From Chionis minor (taxonomy: Eukaryota; Chordata; Aves; Charadriiformes; Chionididae): DNA of 64,000 bases. The stretch is from positions 554,293 to 618,292 of the forward strand of contig VZSF01003227.1 of assembly GCA_013398295.1 (NCBI GenBank). Direction: 5' to 3'. Positions 9,951 through 22,200 of the stretch are shown in pieces. Both the position numbers and the translations under genes were made by a program. A model generated the notes under the pieces. The model did not search any database. It was not told the DNA's origin and worked only from the letters and a program-made list of their open reading frames with translations. How positions within the stretch are numbered: position 1 is the first letter of the stretch; each line of letters opens with the position of its first letter.

Positions 9951-10067
9951 GGACCTGATCCTGCACTCACTTTAAACAGATGATTAACTTCATAAATGTT
10001 CGGTTAGGCTTACTCATCAGTGTAAAACTGCCTATCTGCTTAATTTCTTTTGCAGGATCAAATTCTG
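9951..10067. mobile_element. palindromic MITE-like element with both inverted ends
   Basis: The left end gacctgatcctgca (about 9952-9965) is the reverse complement, with two mismatches, of the right end tgcaggatcaaattc (about 10052-10066). The roughly 85 bases between are diverged from the usual palindrome. This is the most complete of the palindromic relics here. The ends GACCTGATCCTGCA are those of an old non-autonomous DNA-type repeat family in amniotes. There is no coding capacity. Confidence 0.6.
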
Positions 10068-10867
10068 TGCTAATTGAAAGAGCTTCCATGTGTTTGTTTT
10101 ACATTTCCTTGCATTTTGGCATAACTGGATCTGGAAAGCAGCTGCAGAATGCAACGTGTTAATTTTGGACAGGGTTTGACTGAAGTGGGAATAATAAACA
10201 GTGAGATGCTGCAGCTTTCAGGCAAAGCAGAGTAACAACAATTAAAAAAAAAAAAGAAAAAAAAAAGAAAAGGAGAGAAAGATGCTAAAGAAACAAATCT
10301 CCAATCAGCAAACAATCAGCAAACTCACAAGTGTAGCTTAATATCTGACTTAGCTGAAGCCAGGCCACCAGGCTTGTGACCTGCTGTTCGGGAGCGGAAA
10401 ATGTTAGTGTTTGCAGGCCAGCCTTTCTGGTCCGTCTTTTCAACTTTATTTTCTTTTTTGAGTTACACAACTCTCTCTCTATAATAAGCTAAAGATGGGC
10501 CTCTGGTTAAACTATATATTTGTTCAGAAAACGAAGTGCAAATTCTCAGCAATTCAAAACATCAAGGAAATAAACTAAATCCCCATGGTTGCTAATTTGG
10601 AAAGTTTTGGTCAGAAGCACCATCTAAATCCAGTTACCCCTTTGCCCAATGAAATCTGCTGCTGGCAAGGGGTGTGATTATTGTTTCTGGGCTGATTTCA
10701 GGACATTGTCCTCAGTGGATTTTACTCCAGGTCATGGTCGATGCCAGGTCTTCTGTGCTGATTTTATCTAGCAGCTCAATTCTTTTTCAACATCTTTTTC
10801 TCTTTTCTTACAGTTCTCGGTTGTGACTGAACTCCTTCAAACTTTATATACTGGTTCTTTCCGCATC
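10068..10867. other. unique AT-rich stretch with A-rich tract
   Basis: Holds an interrupted A-rich tract at 10240-10280, otherwise unique sequence. The minus frame through the tract (81 codons) is an artefact of the T-rich complement. No gene, RNA or further repeat family was recognised. Confidence 0.5.
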
Positions 10868-10890
10868 GGAGAGTCCGTATCAGACTCTCC
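10868..10890. other. perfect 8-bp stem-loop
   Basis: GGAGAGTC at 10868-10875 pairs perfectly with GACTCTCC at 10883-10890 across a 7-base loop (cgtatca). It lies in sequence with no repeat signature. The stem is too short for a microRNA precursor. It may be an inverted protein-binding half-site pair, or chance. Confidence 0.5.
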
Positions 10891-10904
10891 ACTTGTGTGA
10901 CCTA

Positions 10905-10985
10905 AAATAATGCAGTTGAATTAAATGGAACTATATTAGATCTATTTCTGGTGTAAACTGGTGTATCTCCAGAATCAGCTGACAA
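10905..10985. mobile_element. possible palindromic repeat relic
   Basis: The segment aattaaatggaactatatta followed by ctggtgtaaactgg resembles the old amniote repeat in which a CAATGGAGCTA core is flanked by TGATTTACACCAG arms. It is strongly diverged and only one arm is clear. Confidence 0.3.
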
Positions 10986-13900
10986 TTTCAATACAATTCT
11001 TTGGGTTACACGTGTTACTCAGGCAAGTAATTCCAATGTTTGTGGCAGAATTATTCCCCCATGAGTTAAACGCTTCTGTAAATTTGCAGAAAATAACTCA
11101 CACTTTTGATTAGAGCGGAGAAAAGCAGAAGAGGATACATGTTGAATGCATTTCCCTGTAAGAACTAGGTCCTGCTCCAACTGAGTAGAAGGCAGCTTTC
11201 CTACCCTTTTTCCTGGAGCAAGACCAGAACTGATGCTAGCTATAAGTAATGCTTTGGACTGCAAATGCTTGCACAGAATGTCAGATACTAGACTGCAGCT
11301 AAGATGTCTTCAAAAGAATCCAGATTTAATATTTCATCAGAAGAACAGAGAGAGAGATTTGCTAAACATCAAACAAATATTAATACAAATGCCTCCTGAA
11401 AGCAAGTCAGTTATGAAAATCAGTGAATACAAATGTTCCAATTGACATTACTGGTGCATGTTTGTGGGCTTTTTGTTTACACTGCCACATCATGAAAAAT
11501 AAAATACACCCAAACTGTGCATATTGATAAGGATATGCTTTCATCTCTGAGTCTGGTGACATGTGAAAACTGTTTCAGCTTTATTCTTGTACCTGATATT
11601 TGCACCAAGAAACCCCGAAGAAAAATACCGCTTCTGTACCAGTTGGGTGCATTTTCCTTTAGTCTAGTAGGCGCACAGAGGAAAAGAGCTTTAGGGTAGT
11701 GACTATGTCTGATCCCACTTTAGACTACAGCTTGCTTCTGCACATTGTGGGGAAAAGGATGTAGAGTAAGGGTGGCCCAGAATTAAAAGTGTTAACCTGA
11801 AAGTTAATTCTTTGAGCTGCCACTTGTTTTCTTGTAACTTTGTTAAGGCCATCTAAGCTCAAAGGCACCGGTGGAAGTTGAGATAGCTGCAATCAAGTAG
11901 ATGGGCTTAAATTCCTTGGCTATGTGGAGATAGTATTTTAAGAGCTCTTCCAAGACCATACGGATGATTACGTTTTTGTCTCTTTGGACAGTGGGTGTCG
12001 AAGTTTATTTGCAGAAGCAGCCATGCAGAAGTAGTGGGATCCTTGTGTCTGAGGTCATGTCCATCTGAGGTGGTGGTGGTCATCCACAAGATCAATTTTG
12101 GCTCAGCCTGTGACTGGGTTGCAGTATTTGGCCATGAAGCCACCCTTACTGAGTGTCTTAGTTATCTGTCTTTCTACATCTACAAGCTTTAAGTGTGATT
12201 TTAGAAGGGAAAGGAGGAGCGAATGATTCCTACTGTCCATTTATCTTTATTATTACCACTGTTTTAACTTTTCCTCAGAAGGAACAGTTGAAAAGATGGA
12301 AAAAAGAGGAGAGGAAAGAAAATTTGAATACCTTTAACTCATTGGAAAGGTAATTAACAATTTCAGTGAGTTAGGGACCACACTTTTAGACATCTTTGTT
12401 TTACACAACGTGGTGACAAACTTCTTTGACAGAAATACCTGCCCCCAAGGAGATCAGGTTTCAATTCCCAACAAGTCATTCAGTTCTTCTAACCTGCTTG
12501 ACTGCCTCTCATACAGTAGTCCCATCCCAGACCATAGTAACCGAAGTGGTTTTATGTGCTGAGAATTCAGAATAAACACAAAATTTTAATAAGGTGCCAC
12601 CTGAAATTATATCAGCTAAGACAAGCCACAGCTTTCTAGGCAAAAACCTGTTCAAACCCCAGAAGAGCTGTAAATAACCAGAAAGAAGATGGCTAAGGGT
12701 AATGGTAAAGAAAGGAATGGAATCCCACAGTTATCCTCTTAACCAGTGATTTGGGCAATACTATCAGAAGCAGAACTGCTGGGTTTCATGAAAATATGAA
12801 GGAGTCAAACTGACATTTGAATCCACTAGTCATGGTCCCATCTAGCAATCTTCATATAAATGTCAATATGACCATGATGGTCACAGTACGAATAAAGCCT
12901 GTAGGTCTAGTATTGGTGCAAATGTTGTACCATTGAAATGAGTTAAATGGTATATTTTTTGATGAAGCACATCTGCGTGCAATATTAGGGACTTCAAACC
13001 TGAAATGTAGATTTATTACGTACGATGTTGGTGGGCAACTGTTCTGTGCTGGAAGGAGCTTGAGCTGTTGCCATATTCCTTATACCAGATTTCAAACACA
13101 TTGGAAAGGACAAAATAAAAATGCAGGGGGAAAAAAAAAAAAGACAAAAATGTAAGACAACACTCCCCCCAGAAAAAAAGAAAAAGAAATTGAATCCTTT
13201 GGAGCTGTGTAAGAATAATAAGAAATTTATACTCAATTAAGCCACTCAAGCAGAGCTGTTAATTAACCTTATCAGAAAGGACATTCCATTTTTATAGACC
13301 TGAGGCTATCAGCAAACACTGGACTTTTTAAGTGGATGAAAAAGGTGTAATACATTGATTTTAATGTACAAAAGCATATCCAAAGAAAAACTTAGTACAG
13401 ATCCCATCCAACTTCTAGGAAGGTTCAGTATCAAAAGAAAAAAGAATATAGAAAAAAATATGTTGAGACGAAACTGTTTCTAAGGCTGATATAGAATATT
13501 ATGTCTCTGAAAAAAAACCCATCATTGATGACAGCATGTTCCAATAACCTATACAAAACCTATAACTGCCTTTAGACGGTCAGAATTGTGTTGGACAGTC
13601 AGATGGACTACATTGTACATAAATATTACACTATGCATATCCAAAGAAAAAATGTCTGTAGAGTCTAGCACATCCTACCCCCTAACAGGAGAGTTAAAGG
13701 TTGAAAATATGATCAAGGAAACTGGAAAATTTACTAGAAATTAATGTGGAAACATGATCGCGCTGAAAGGGAAGCAAAAGTACTACTTAGTAAACTAGAA
13801 ACTATTGAGACATAATAAAGAAAAAAAAAGACACCATAAATCATGTGAAACACATCAAAATATTGAAACATTAGAAAGGGGTCATAATGACCTGCTCTAA

Positions 13901-14021
13901 TACAAATTATGAAGGACCAGTGAAACTAGCACACATAAAATACCGAGAGAATAGGAAGCTCTGCTCTCCTGGAAGTCAGCTGAGCTCCCTGGGATATACA
14001 CCTGCAGAAATGAGAGCACAG
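10986..14021. other. unique AT-rich stretch
   Basis: About 3 kb of AT-rich sequence. Short A-rich runs occur at 13128-13142 and 13176-13190. The segment near 12445-12500 weakly resembles a MIR core but is not called. A T-rich acceptor-like site (ending ...ggacag at about 11992) precedes a 65-codon frame with no donor or conserved motif. No gene was identified. Confidence 0.45.
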
Positions 14022-14056
14022 TCTTTTTTTTTTTTTCCCTTTTTTTTTTTTTTTTT
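14022..14056. repeat. T-rich homopolymer tract
   Basis: Two T runs, of 13 and 17 bases, are separated by CCC. It is simple sequence; a short (TA)n tract at 14142-14152 lies nearby. No retroposon body was recognised on its right side. Confidence 0.9.
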
Positions 14057-17000
14057 AATATACAACACAACTGGTTTATTCTATTTCGCAGTACCTGTTT
14101 TATCAGCTAGTATTTGTTCTTATACTTCTCTCTGTATGTGTATATATATATACAAATTTAAATGCACATACACACTTAAATGTGTAACGGGAATTAGGAG
14201 GATTTTTTTAGTGAGAAAATTCCTTTAATGAGATTCCTCTGATGTTCAAGGAACATATTAATTCTAGGAATATGAAGAATATGCTTAAGTTGAAGTGTTT
14301 AAATGTTTTGCCTAAATGTCTAGCAATGGTTCTCCTGAAAATTTTATATCCTTAAATTACACAGTTCAGGCAGGCTTTCTCTCATAGTACTGGACTAACT
14401 TGTACTCATTTTATTCAGGATAATATTTCCCAAACAGAGCAGTAATGGAGATCATTTTCTTCTCAGACAATTACATTTGTGATTAAAAAAGTTCTTATTC
14501 TGTGTCAGAATTAAATGGAGATTTTTGAAGTCGCTCATGGATGGACTCACCAGGAGAAGAGCAGTGGTCAGAGCTACCAGGTAGACCTGGGAGGTGAAAG
14601 AGTCTGTCCTGGCTTCCTGCCTAACAAACATCTCTGGGAAAGTAATGCCTACTAAATTAAGTAGGAAAAATCCAGTTTGCTCTAGTGGTTCCTCTGGCAA
14701 CTGCCATCAGGAGAATTTTTTTAGGGTTATTTACATTTTTCTGAAATTTCAGTGAAAATTTCAACAAATTTTGTCTGCTGAAGTTCATCAACTTAAGTAT
14801 GCTAGAAATATGAAATAAGACTGCTAGTCTGTCCTGTATTGACAGAATAGATAGATCCCTGTACTCTATTCTGCTAATGAGTTGTCCATTTTAGTGTTGA
14901 ATAAAATTTTACAACTTCCTGTGGGGAAATCCATCCTATCGACTTTCACTTCTGGGGAAAGATCTGCCTGTTCCCCACTCTCCAGTATCTTTTTATTCAG
15001 TGAAATACTTTTTCTTTCCTCATTTAATCTCAGACACTTGGTTTGAATGGAACCAGTTCCAAAAGCCAAGAAAAAAGAAAAGGGCAGAAACCGAATTGTT
15101 CAAGGACATTCAAGTTTTGCAGCAGGGGTGTATTACGTTGGTAGGTAACATGCAGCATTTGATTTCAGCAGCATCTAACAGTGTCATTAACTCTGCTGTG
15201 TCACCTAAACAGAGTCACTAGAGCTCTAGAGCGTATGCAGATATAATAAACATTACTGCCTGGGGAAAAGTGAATTTCCTTTACATTAAAGTACAGTGGG
15301 GACTTTCAGAGTTTTATAGTATGTGGTTAAGTCACACCTTTACCTCTAGATCTTCTACTTGCTATGAGCCATCAGCATCTGGAAATGAAAAATACAGAAC
15401 AAACTTGTAGGGAAAATATTGCAAGCCCTATATAAGCTTGTAAATAGTAGTATTGCAGACTGCAGGTGGGTATGTGTGTTTTATAATTCCAGAAAGAAAC
15501 AGGTAGGGGAGCTCTTATAAATATGTTATTAAGCAGTAAAGCACACTAAATGTTAAAAAAACATGCTCCATGAACAGAACAAAAATTTATTTCAGAACCT
15601 TTCCTCTTCTGTGGAAGTTGGGTTGGAATTTGCCAATGTACATCAAGTGGGGCAGTGATTTTTTCCGTGGGTAATAGCTGCATGTCTAATTAAGGTTCAG
15701 GGACACTAATGTTAAAAACAAGTTCAGGGCATATTTCATAAATGATTTCGGCTTAGAAAAATGGGAAAGAGGGCATGAAAATTGTTAAAGTAATTTTTTA
15801 TATCTAGATTTGAAATACTTGAAAATTTGTGAATTTTCCCATGCTTGTAGGAAAAAGTTATGCATATGTACATACGGGGAGAGAGAAAGAGAAAAAAGTT
15901 GAAAAGGTTTATAAAGTCTTTTTCCATCTATCCTTCTTTCACCTTTCCCTTCCCAAAATGCTTTTGATCCATGATTCAGATTTTTCTGAACAACATTTTC
16001 CTGTTGTTTTGACCAGAAATAAAATTTTCTCTATATTTTTAGTTTTACCACTCAGTGAAATGACCTGTGTTCGCATACACATATATTGCTCATGCAAGTC
16101 TGTTTTGCTTCAAATTTTTTTGAATATGAAGAAAAAGACAACTGTTGGCCGCGCAACTTTGCCATTAACACTGGGAATATTTGGATCTGCTTGGTCTCTT
16201 TGGACAAGCAAGACAGCTTTCTCCAAGAAGAGCCACACCAGTTGCAGGACATGCATAGCATTATGGTGCCTTCTTATTTTCTCCTCCCAGAAAGCGTGTA
16301 GAAAGGTACCACTATGCACATAAAATTCTTCTCTGATACAAGCTAATCCAGAGACAACATCATAAACCAGAAAGCAGCACAGCTTCCATCAACTTGCTGC
16401 ACCAGCCGTTTCACCCCTCTGTGTCCCAATTTCTTCTACCTCTGTCATATATTTAGCCTGAAAATGCTGCATGGCAGGGAATATCTTTTTATGTCTTTGC
16501 ACATGGATGTAAAGAGAGGGGCATCAGTTGAGATTAGAACCAGTTAGTCCTTGCCATAATGCAAATGAATCCTATTAAAGGATGGAGGCCTTAAATAGCC
16601 TGTACTGAACCTTCTGTGAGTAATTTAGATAACTTTTTTAACAAATGCATTCTACATTCTTTTATGAACATAACAGAACTACTGTGCTAACCTCGTCCCA
16701 TAATATCTAAGCCCCAGAAGCCCTACAAAAATGTATCAGCAATTAGTTTTGAATTAAACAGAAAATGATGGAACAAATGCAAAAGTATTCACCTTTGTAA
16801 CACGGCCACATTGCAGAGATATAAGAGCACAGCTGTTCTCGCCTAAAAAGGAGAATTCCAGAAAAAGAGAGGCTGGGAAAGAAGTCAACAATGGGCCCTG
16901 GAACTGAACATCATGCTCAGATTAATTTAGAAACCACTAAACATTTTGCCAAAAAAAGAAAAAAAAAATAAAAAAGAAAACCAACATTTTTTTATTAGAC

Positions 17001-17913
17001 AATAATATGTGTGATTTAAATCCAGCACTGGAAACAGAAGTTCAGGCTTCCACTCTTGACACACCTTAGCTCAGGCCGGTTGTGCAAGCAGAAACGGAGC
17101 TGGCATATTATTTAGTGGAAAATGAAACTGATCCAGAAAAATCAATACTCCAGGGGTACATTTGGATTCCAAATTTACCTACTAGCACAATATCTGAAAA
17201 TAATAGGAATCCAGGAGGATTGAGGGGAGAGAACGGGGCTTGCTAGAAAGGAAAGAATCCAGAATGAAAGGAAGGAATTCATCTGGTTCATATTAATTTG
17301 CATTAATTTCCATTTAATAGCATAACCACCTGTATTGAAAGAATGAATGTGAAATATTTTCACCGATTGTCCCGTGTAACTTAATAGCGAAGAAAAGCGA
17401 TTGGATACGGTATAGGGCTCGAAGAGAGCTGAAAGTGGAAGGGTGAAGAGCAAAACCTCTCCCAGTGAGCTCCACTTGCTCCGTCAGCAATGCAGCGGGC
17501 TGGGATTTCCGACGCGTGTGCGTGCTCTGCCCAGGGCACTCACTGCTCCCTTGGCTGTCGGTGGGTAAAGTCCCCTTGACATGGGGCTGAGGAGCCAGCC
17601 TTGCCTTTGCTACTTAAATCTCGATCCTGAGGTTGACCAGCTGTAAAAACAAACCAAGCAGTGACATTTGGTTTGGACTCCAATAAAAATTTGGCAATGT
17701 CAACCTTTTTCGGAGGTCTCCCAGCTTATGTACTTCTCTGTTACTGTAAGAGGTACTTTGGGTTTACTTGCTGAAAAATCACGGGCTCTTTCACCCTTCC
17801 ATTTTGTTAAACCATGTGCTGACACCTGCACCGCGTGTGTGCGAATTAAGGGCTGTGGAAGAGACCCACACGTCTGCTGCGGTGAGCCACCAGGTTTGGA
17901 AAGCTGCTGCATG
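14057..17913. other. unique AT-rich stretch
   Basis: Nearly 4 kb of unique sequence. Several open frames of 60-164 codons overlap at 15829-16323 on both strands, with the longest starting inside T- and A-rich simple stretches. None has convincing splice flanks. An octamer ATGCAAAT (16559-16566), the POU-domain binding motif, lies in an AT-rich context. A-rich tract at 16952-16979. No repeat family was recognised. Confidence 0.4.
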
Positions 17914-18173
17914 TCATGAGGCTTGGGTGGCCTCTTGTAACATGTTCCTGGCCTGGGCGTATTCTTCCAAAAACTGTGCCATGAAGTGCTGGGCTGCTCC
18001 TGCAACCAGCTCAGCAGTTTTCTGCTTGCTGTAAATTTGGTGGACCAAAGTCCCATGGCATCTTCATGGTCCTTGGTAAGTGAAGAATCAGTAGAGTGCT
18101 CTGAGCTTTTTTGGTTGCAACCAATGATGACCCTGGAAGGTCGCTGTACAGTCAAACCAGTGATCTCTGAATC
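17914..18173 (-). pseudogene. coding-like patch broken by a frameshift
   Basis: On the minus strand, about 41 codons read in one frame (18173 down to about 18051, beginning DSEITGLTVQRPSRVIIGCN). The protein-like reading then moves to another frame for about 46 codons, ending at TGA 17916-17914. The second part includes QKTAELVAGAAQHFMAQFLE, an amphipathic helix-like segment. One missing base near 18050 would join the two. I do not recognise the family. There is no poly(A) tail, and an in-frame TAG stands just upstream. It could be a decayed exon or gene copy, or a chance reading. Confidence is low. Confidence 0.22.
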
Positions 18174-18499
18174 CTAACTGGCCTGCAAATAAACCCTGTC
18201 CACGTTGTGGGTCTGTCCTTGTGATTTCTCACATCTCGAGAGCATTACCTTTTGGGTTGCATTATTAGCGGGTTCCCAACAGATGGTGCTAATGAGACTA
18301 TTAAGTAGCCTAACCCAATATGCAAATGATGCTGTGTAAAGGGCTGCTGGGACCTGTCCTTTTCTTCTTTCTACCTCGTGTTAAAAGAGAACTTTATTAA
18401 ACACTATTACAAGCTGCTTCCACGTTCTGAGAAATTTTGAAGGTTTCTGAGCCACAAGTGGGGAAAACACAGAAATCTGCCGTTTATCCAAAACCTAAT
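18174..18499. other. unique stretch with POU octamer
   Basis: Unique sequence with an ATGCAAAT octamer at 18320-18327 and an E-box-like CAGATGGTGC just upstream (about 18280). This pairing occurs in neural and developmental enhancers, but each motif is short. Nothing coding is seen. Confidence 0.35.
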
Positions 18500-19200
18500 C
18501 GGGCTGGCAGAGAAGGGAACTGCGCGCTGGGAATTAATTAATACAGGTAGACCAATCTTGAGTTCTTGCTACTGGTATTTAACAAAGCCATGTCCAAAAG
18601 CCCTTTCAAAGCCTGCAAGAAAGTCGTCTTTTTTTGTGTAGCTGATTGAACGTTACTCAGTTACCCCCTTTTACACACCGCGGTTTTATGTAACGCACCA
18701 AATACAATGTTTAAGTAAGGTTAGTGTTATGTTATACAGTCTAACAAATAAAAGGATGTTTAAAGTTAAGGCTGACATTCCATCCTTAACTTTTTGTACC
18801 TTTGTGCTACATCACACTTCAAACATAACATTGATTTAGGGCCCCTGCCCTGGCTCTATCAAGACATGGGGAGATTAATTACATTAAATACATTATTCCG
18901 ACCTTTGCGTTAACTACCCATTCCTTTGTCAGTTTAATAAATTCAACATTTAGGTAATGTCAGCACACTCTGTTAGTCTGTTTTTTCCCTTCTTCCTTAA
19001 ACAGGAACATCCCCAAACATTAAAAATGGGATGTTTCCATACACTCAAGGTCATACTTTGCATTTTCTTTTCTAAATTGGGCATTATTGATCAACTTTTC
19101 CAGGCTAGGCACGTGCACATAAACATCACGCATTACAAAATGTGCAAACTTAACTTCAGAATATAACTCCTGAACGAGTTTGTTCATATTATGTTCCTGG
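18500..19200. promoter_or_regulatory. AT-rich block with conserved-element texture
   Basis: High-complexity AT-rich sequence, free of microsatellites and repeat relics. It has repeated homeodomain cores (gaattaattaatacagg near 18532 and gattaattacattaaatac near 18872), GTTAAC-like sites and a 10-bp perfect stem-loop at 18762-18793. The texture resembles a deeply conserved distal enhancer. Conservation itself cannot be seen from one sequence. Confidence 0.25.
18762..18793. other. perfect 10-bp stem-loop
   Basis: AAAGTTAAGG at 18762-18771 pairs perfectly with CCTTAACTTT at 18784-18793 across a 12-base loop. A second inverted pair, AGGATG (about 18753) with CATCCT (18781), competes with the first. 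The arms also form an inverted repeat of a GTTAA-type motif. The length is short for a microRNA precursor. Confidence 0.5.
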
Positions 19201-22200
19201 AATAGCGTGTCAGGTACCTGTAGCTCTGTACATACGGTCAGTCAGTCATTTGCGCTTACACAGGAATGCATGGCCATATTCTTTCAAAGCTAAATAGCAT
19301 TACTGAATAATGCTGCATTTGAGTTATTATCATCATTGATTTAAGCACATTTATTTTCACATTCAGAAAGCTCTGATATAGCACTTACACCCAGTGCACA
19401 ATGTAGAGCTAAAGCATGTTTTACTTTCCACTGGAGAGAGAGCAAGAAAGGGAAAAAAAAAAAAAGGTTTCATTTGCTTAGCACCACAAATACCCCAGAA
19501 TATCTCCTATTGCATTTGTGTTTCTGGATGAATTTTCAAAAATCGAAAAAATTAGGGTAGAATAGAAATAAGGCCACTCCTTCTCTGTAAAATTCCTAAG
19601 CCTAAGAAGAGCTCTGCCAGTAAGATCATGTGTCCGATAGCTTGTCTCTGATAGTCATAGCTGGAAACTATAAAAATGGGGCAGGTGCACATGTGAAAAT
19701 AGGCTAGCCTATGTCACTAGTTTCTTTTAGGCATCTCTTAAAGCTATCCTTTTCCTGAGATGGATCATCAGCCTCCTCAGTGCAGCTGTTTTCGTATTAG
19801 TTGCTAATGGCTGTAGGACTGGGAGGGGAGCTGGGCACTGCCAGGGCTTGGAGTTGGTAGGAACCATGGAGTGAGATGAAGCAAAAGAAATCCTTTCCCT
19901 CTGTCAGCACTTCACAGGTGTCTGGCCACCTTTGTGATGGTGGCATCTTCCTGAAGGTAAACTCAGACTTCTCCCAGATGAGCTTCAAATTTCATAAGCT
20001 AAAGCAGAGTTAAGTTTTTTTGTTTATTCTCATTAGAAGAGATGTTGTGGCTGCTGTTGAAGAGACATGGAAAATCAACTTCACCTATGATGACTAGAAG
20101 TTCTGGGGCCTTTAATGGAGAAAATTTAATTTGAGAGGTTGGACATTGGATCAAGGAACTATGACAGGAGCTTCACTGAAGCTCCTCTAAGACCTGAAAG
20201 TCCTTAAGTAGTGTAGGAGTAGTCCCAAAGTTGGAATCTCATGTCTAGTATTGACCTCCTCTGTAACTGTGAACAAATCAAATGCTAGCACTGTTTGAGA
20301 AAGGGGGAAACTGCGCCTATTGGTCTCTAAAGTCAAGTGGCAACGTTTTGAAAATTATAGACCCTGCCCTGAAACTCGAGTTGCTGACAGTGGATGGTAT
20401 GTCCTCCTGGTGAGAAAACAGGAGCTAGGGTTGGTGTAAATGTTTCAGCAGTTGATTCCTTATACTTATAGAATGAATTGGGATATTTCTTTGATACTCA
20501 ATAAGTTTTAGATATATTCCCTTCATCCTCCACCCTTTTCTCTCTAAAGCCACCACGATGACTTCAATAACATGGGAGCCAAGCATAGTTCCTTATCATC
20601 GTTTCTTGTAGCAGTCTTTGGTGCAGGCAACAAGAGTAGTTTCAACAACACACATGGTGTTTTATTTTTGGCCCTTCTTTGGGGGTGTCTGTTTTTGAAA
20701 GGGGATTTTTATCATCATAATTAACTCCTGGTTGAGCCATTTCATCTCAATGCAAGCTGAAGGCCAGACATTTCCAGTCCTTATTTTAGATCCTGATTCC
20801 GTGCTAGGGAAATCCAGTTAAGCTTATAGTGTTGCATGACTCTTATGAATGGTTCTTGATACGTAAAATAACAAGGACAATTCATAAATTACTTTGCACG
20901 TGACAAATCTCATTGGGACTTGACACTGTGCAGGATAAAAGGTGTCATCAGTCTGCTTACCTCAGACCAGCATTTGCACTGCAAACATATTGTGCTGCCA
21001 TACACTGCGATGCTGAAAGAAGGATAAAAATAAGCGACAGAATAGAAGGGCACATGATTTCCACTGCTGGCAAGGTGACGTCTGCCATCCTGGCTGACAC
21101 ACCAGTGATTAAACTCCAGACTTCCAGAACTGCTGCTGTTGTAGCTTGAACTGGAGTCAAACCTACATAGCTGGCCTGTAACCGTCATAGTCGTAATGTA
21201 TTGGACATGCCTAGTGACCCCTAATGCACAGACACGTACACAGGGCAGAGATTGTCCCCAGATGTCTGTTAGGACTTTCCAGTCCAGAATCATGAATGCT
21301 GAAAGATAGCTATTAAGTCCAAAGGATGTAAAATAAATTTCAAATTAACACATAGTTTGGCTATTGGTTTAAACATCACAACTCTGTCTCTCTGAAAGCA
21401 ACAGTTTGAGAAAATGTCATATGCAAAATAGGACCAAGAGTTTCGCATTTCCACTTTTTCTTGGGAGACAACAGAGCTATTCTTCTTTCCAGTAGGAAGC
21501 AAATGTTCTAATGCACTCTTTTATGTATTTTGACATTTGCATTGACTATGGGTTGGGTCAGGGTGAGATTATATAAAAATGAATAATACTTGCAGAGGAA
21601 AGTTGCCTCTTCCAAATCAGTGCAGCTTCCAGTCATTCTGGGGAGAAAGATCTGATTTGCAGAAGCCTGCTCCAAATCCATCTGTTCTGGATGTGTCCTA
21701 TAGATAAAGTCACAAGCTCATTGGTACTATTAACTTGCCCATTTTTCACTATAAAATAGAAGCCGACATCACAGCTTTGGTCAGCTTTTGTTTCACTCTG
21801 TGCCACATCTGCCCTTTTCTGCCTTGGAGGGGAGATGACAGAAAGCCACAGGAGGAGCAAGAAAATCATCTCCCTAAAATGCAGAGGTGCAAATGCAAGC
21901 CAGGTTTCTGAAATCCAGCACAGGGACTTAGCTGTGACTCCCAAACCTGAGCCCACCAGGCCAGGAAGAGGAATGAAACTCTTGACAAGAATCTAAGCTT
22001 GGGACCAAACCTCCCTCCAGCTGTGCTCATGCTGCCCGTCCAGTGTCCTGTAAATGGGGAACGGGCAGTGGGGAGGGAATTGCTTCCCTTTCTCCTGCAG
22101 TTCAACATACGCGCTTGAAAAGCAGCAGTCTGAAAGAAGGAAGCAAAATATCTTTCTAAATGCAAGGACAGGGTGGGAAAAAGAAAAAAAAAAAGGGTAA

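Noticed and set aside
12445..12500. Weak MIR-like segment; another at about 20262
   Set aside because: The matching stretch is too short and the order of conserved blocks is not kept, so I could not separate it from chance.
15829..16323. 164-codon plus ORF with overlapping 69-71-codon frames
   Set aside because: Three frames on two strands are open over the same DNA, and the long one starts in T- and A-rich simple stretches. No acceptor or donor agrees with any of them.
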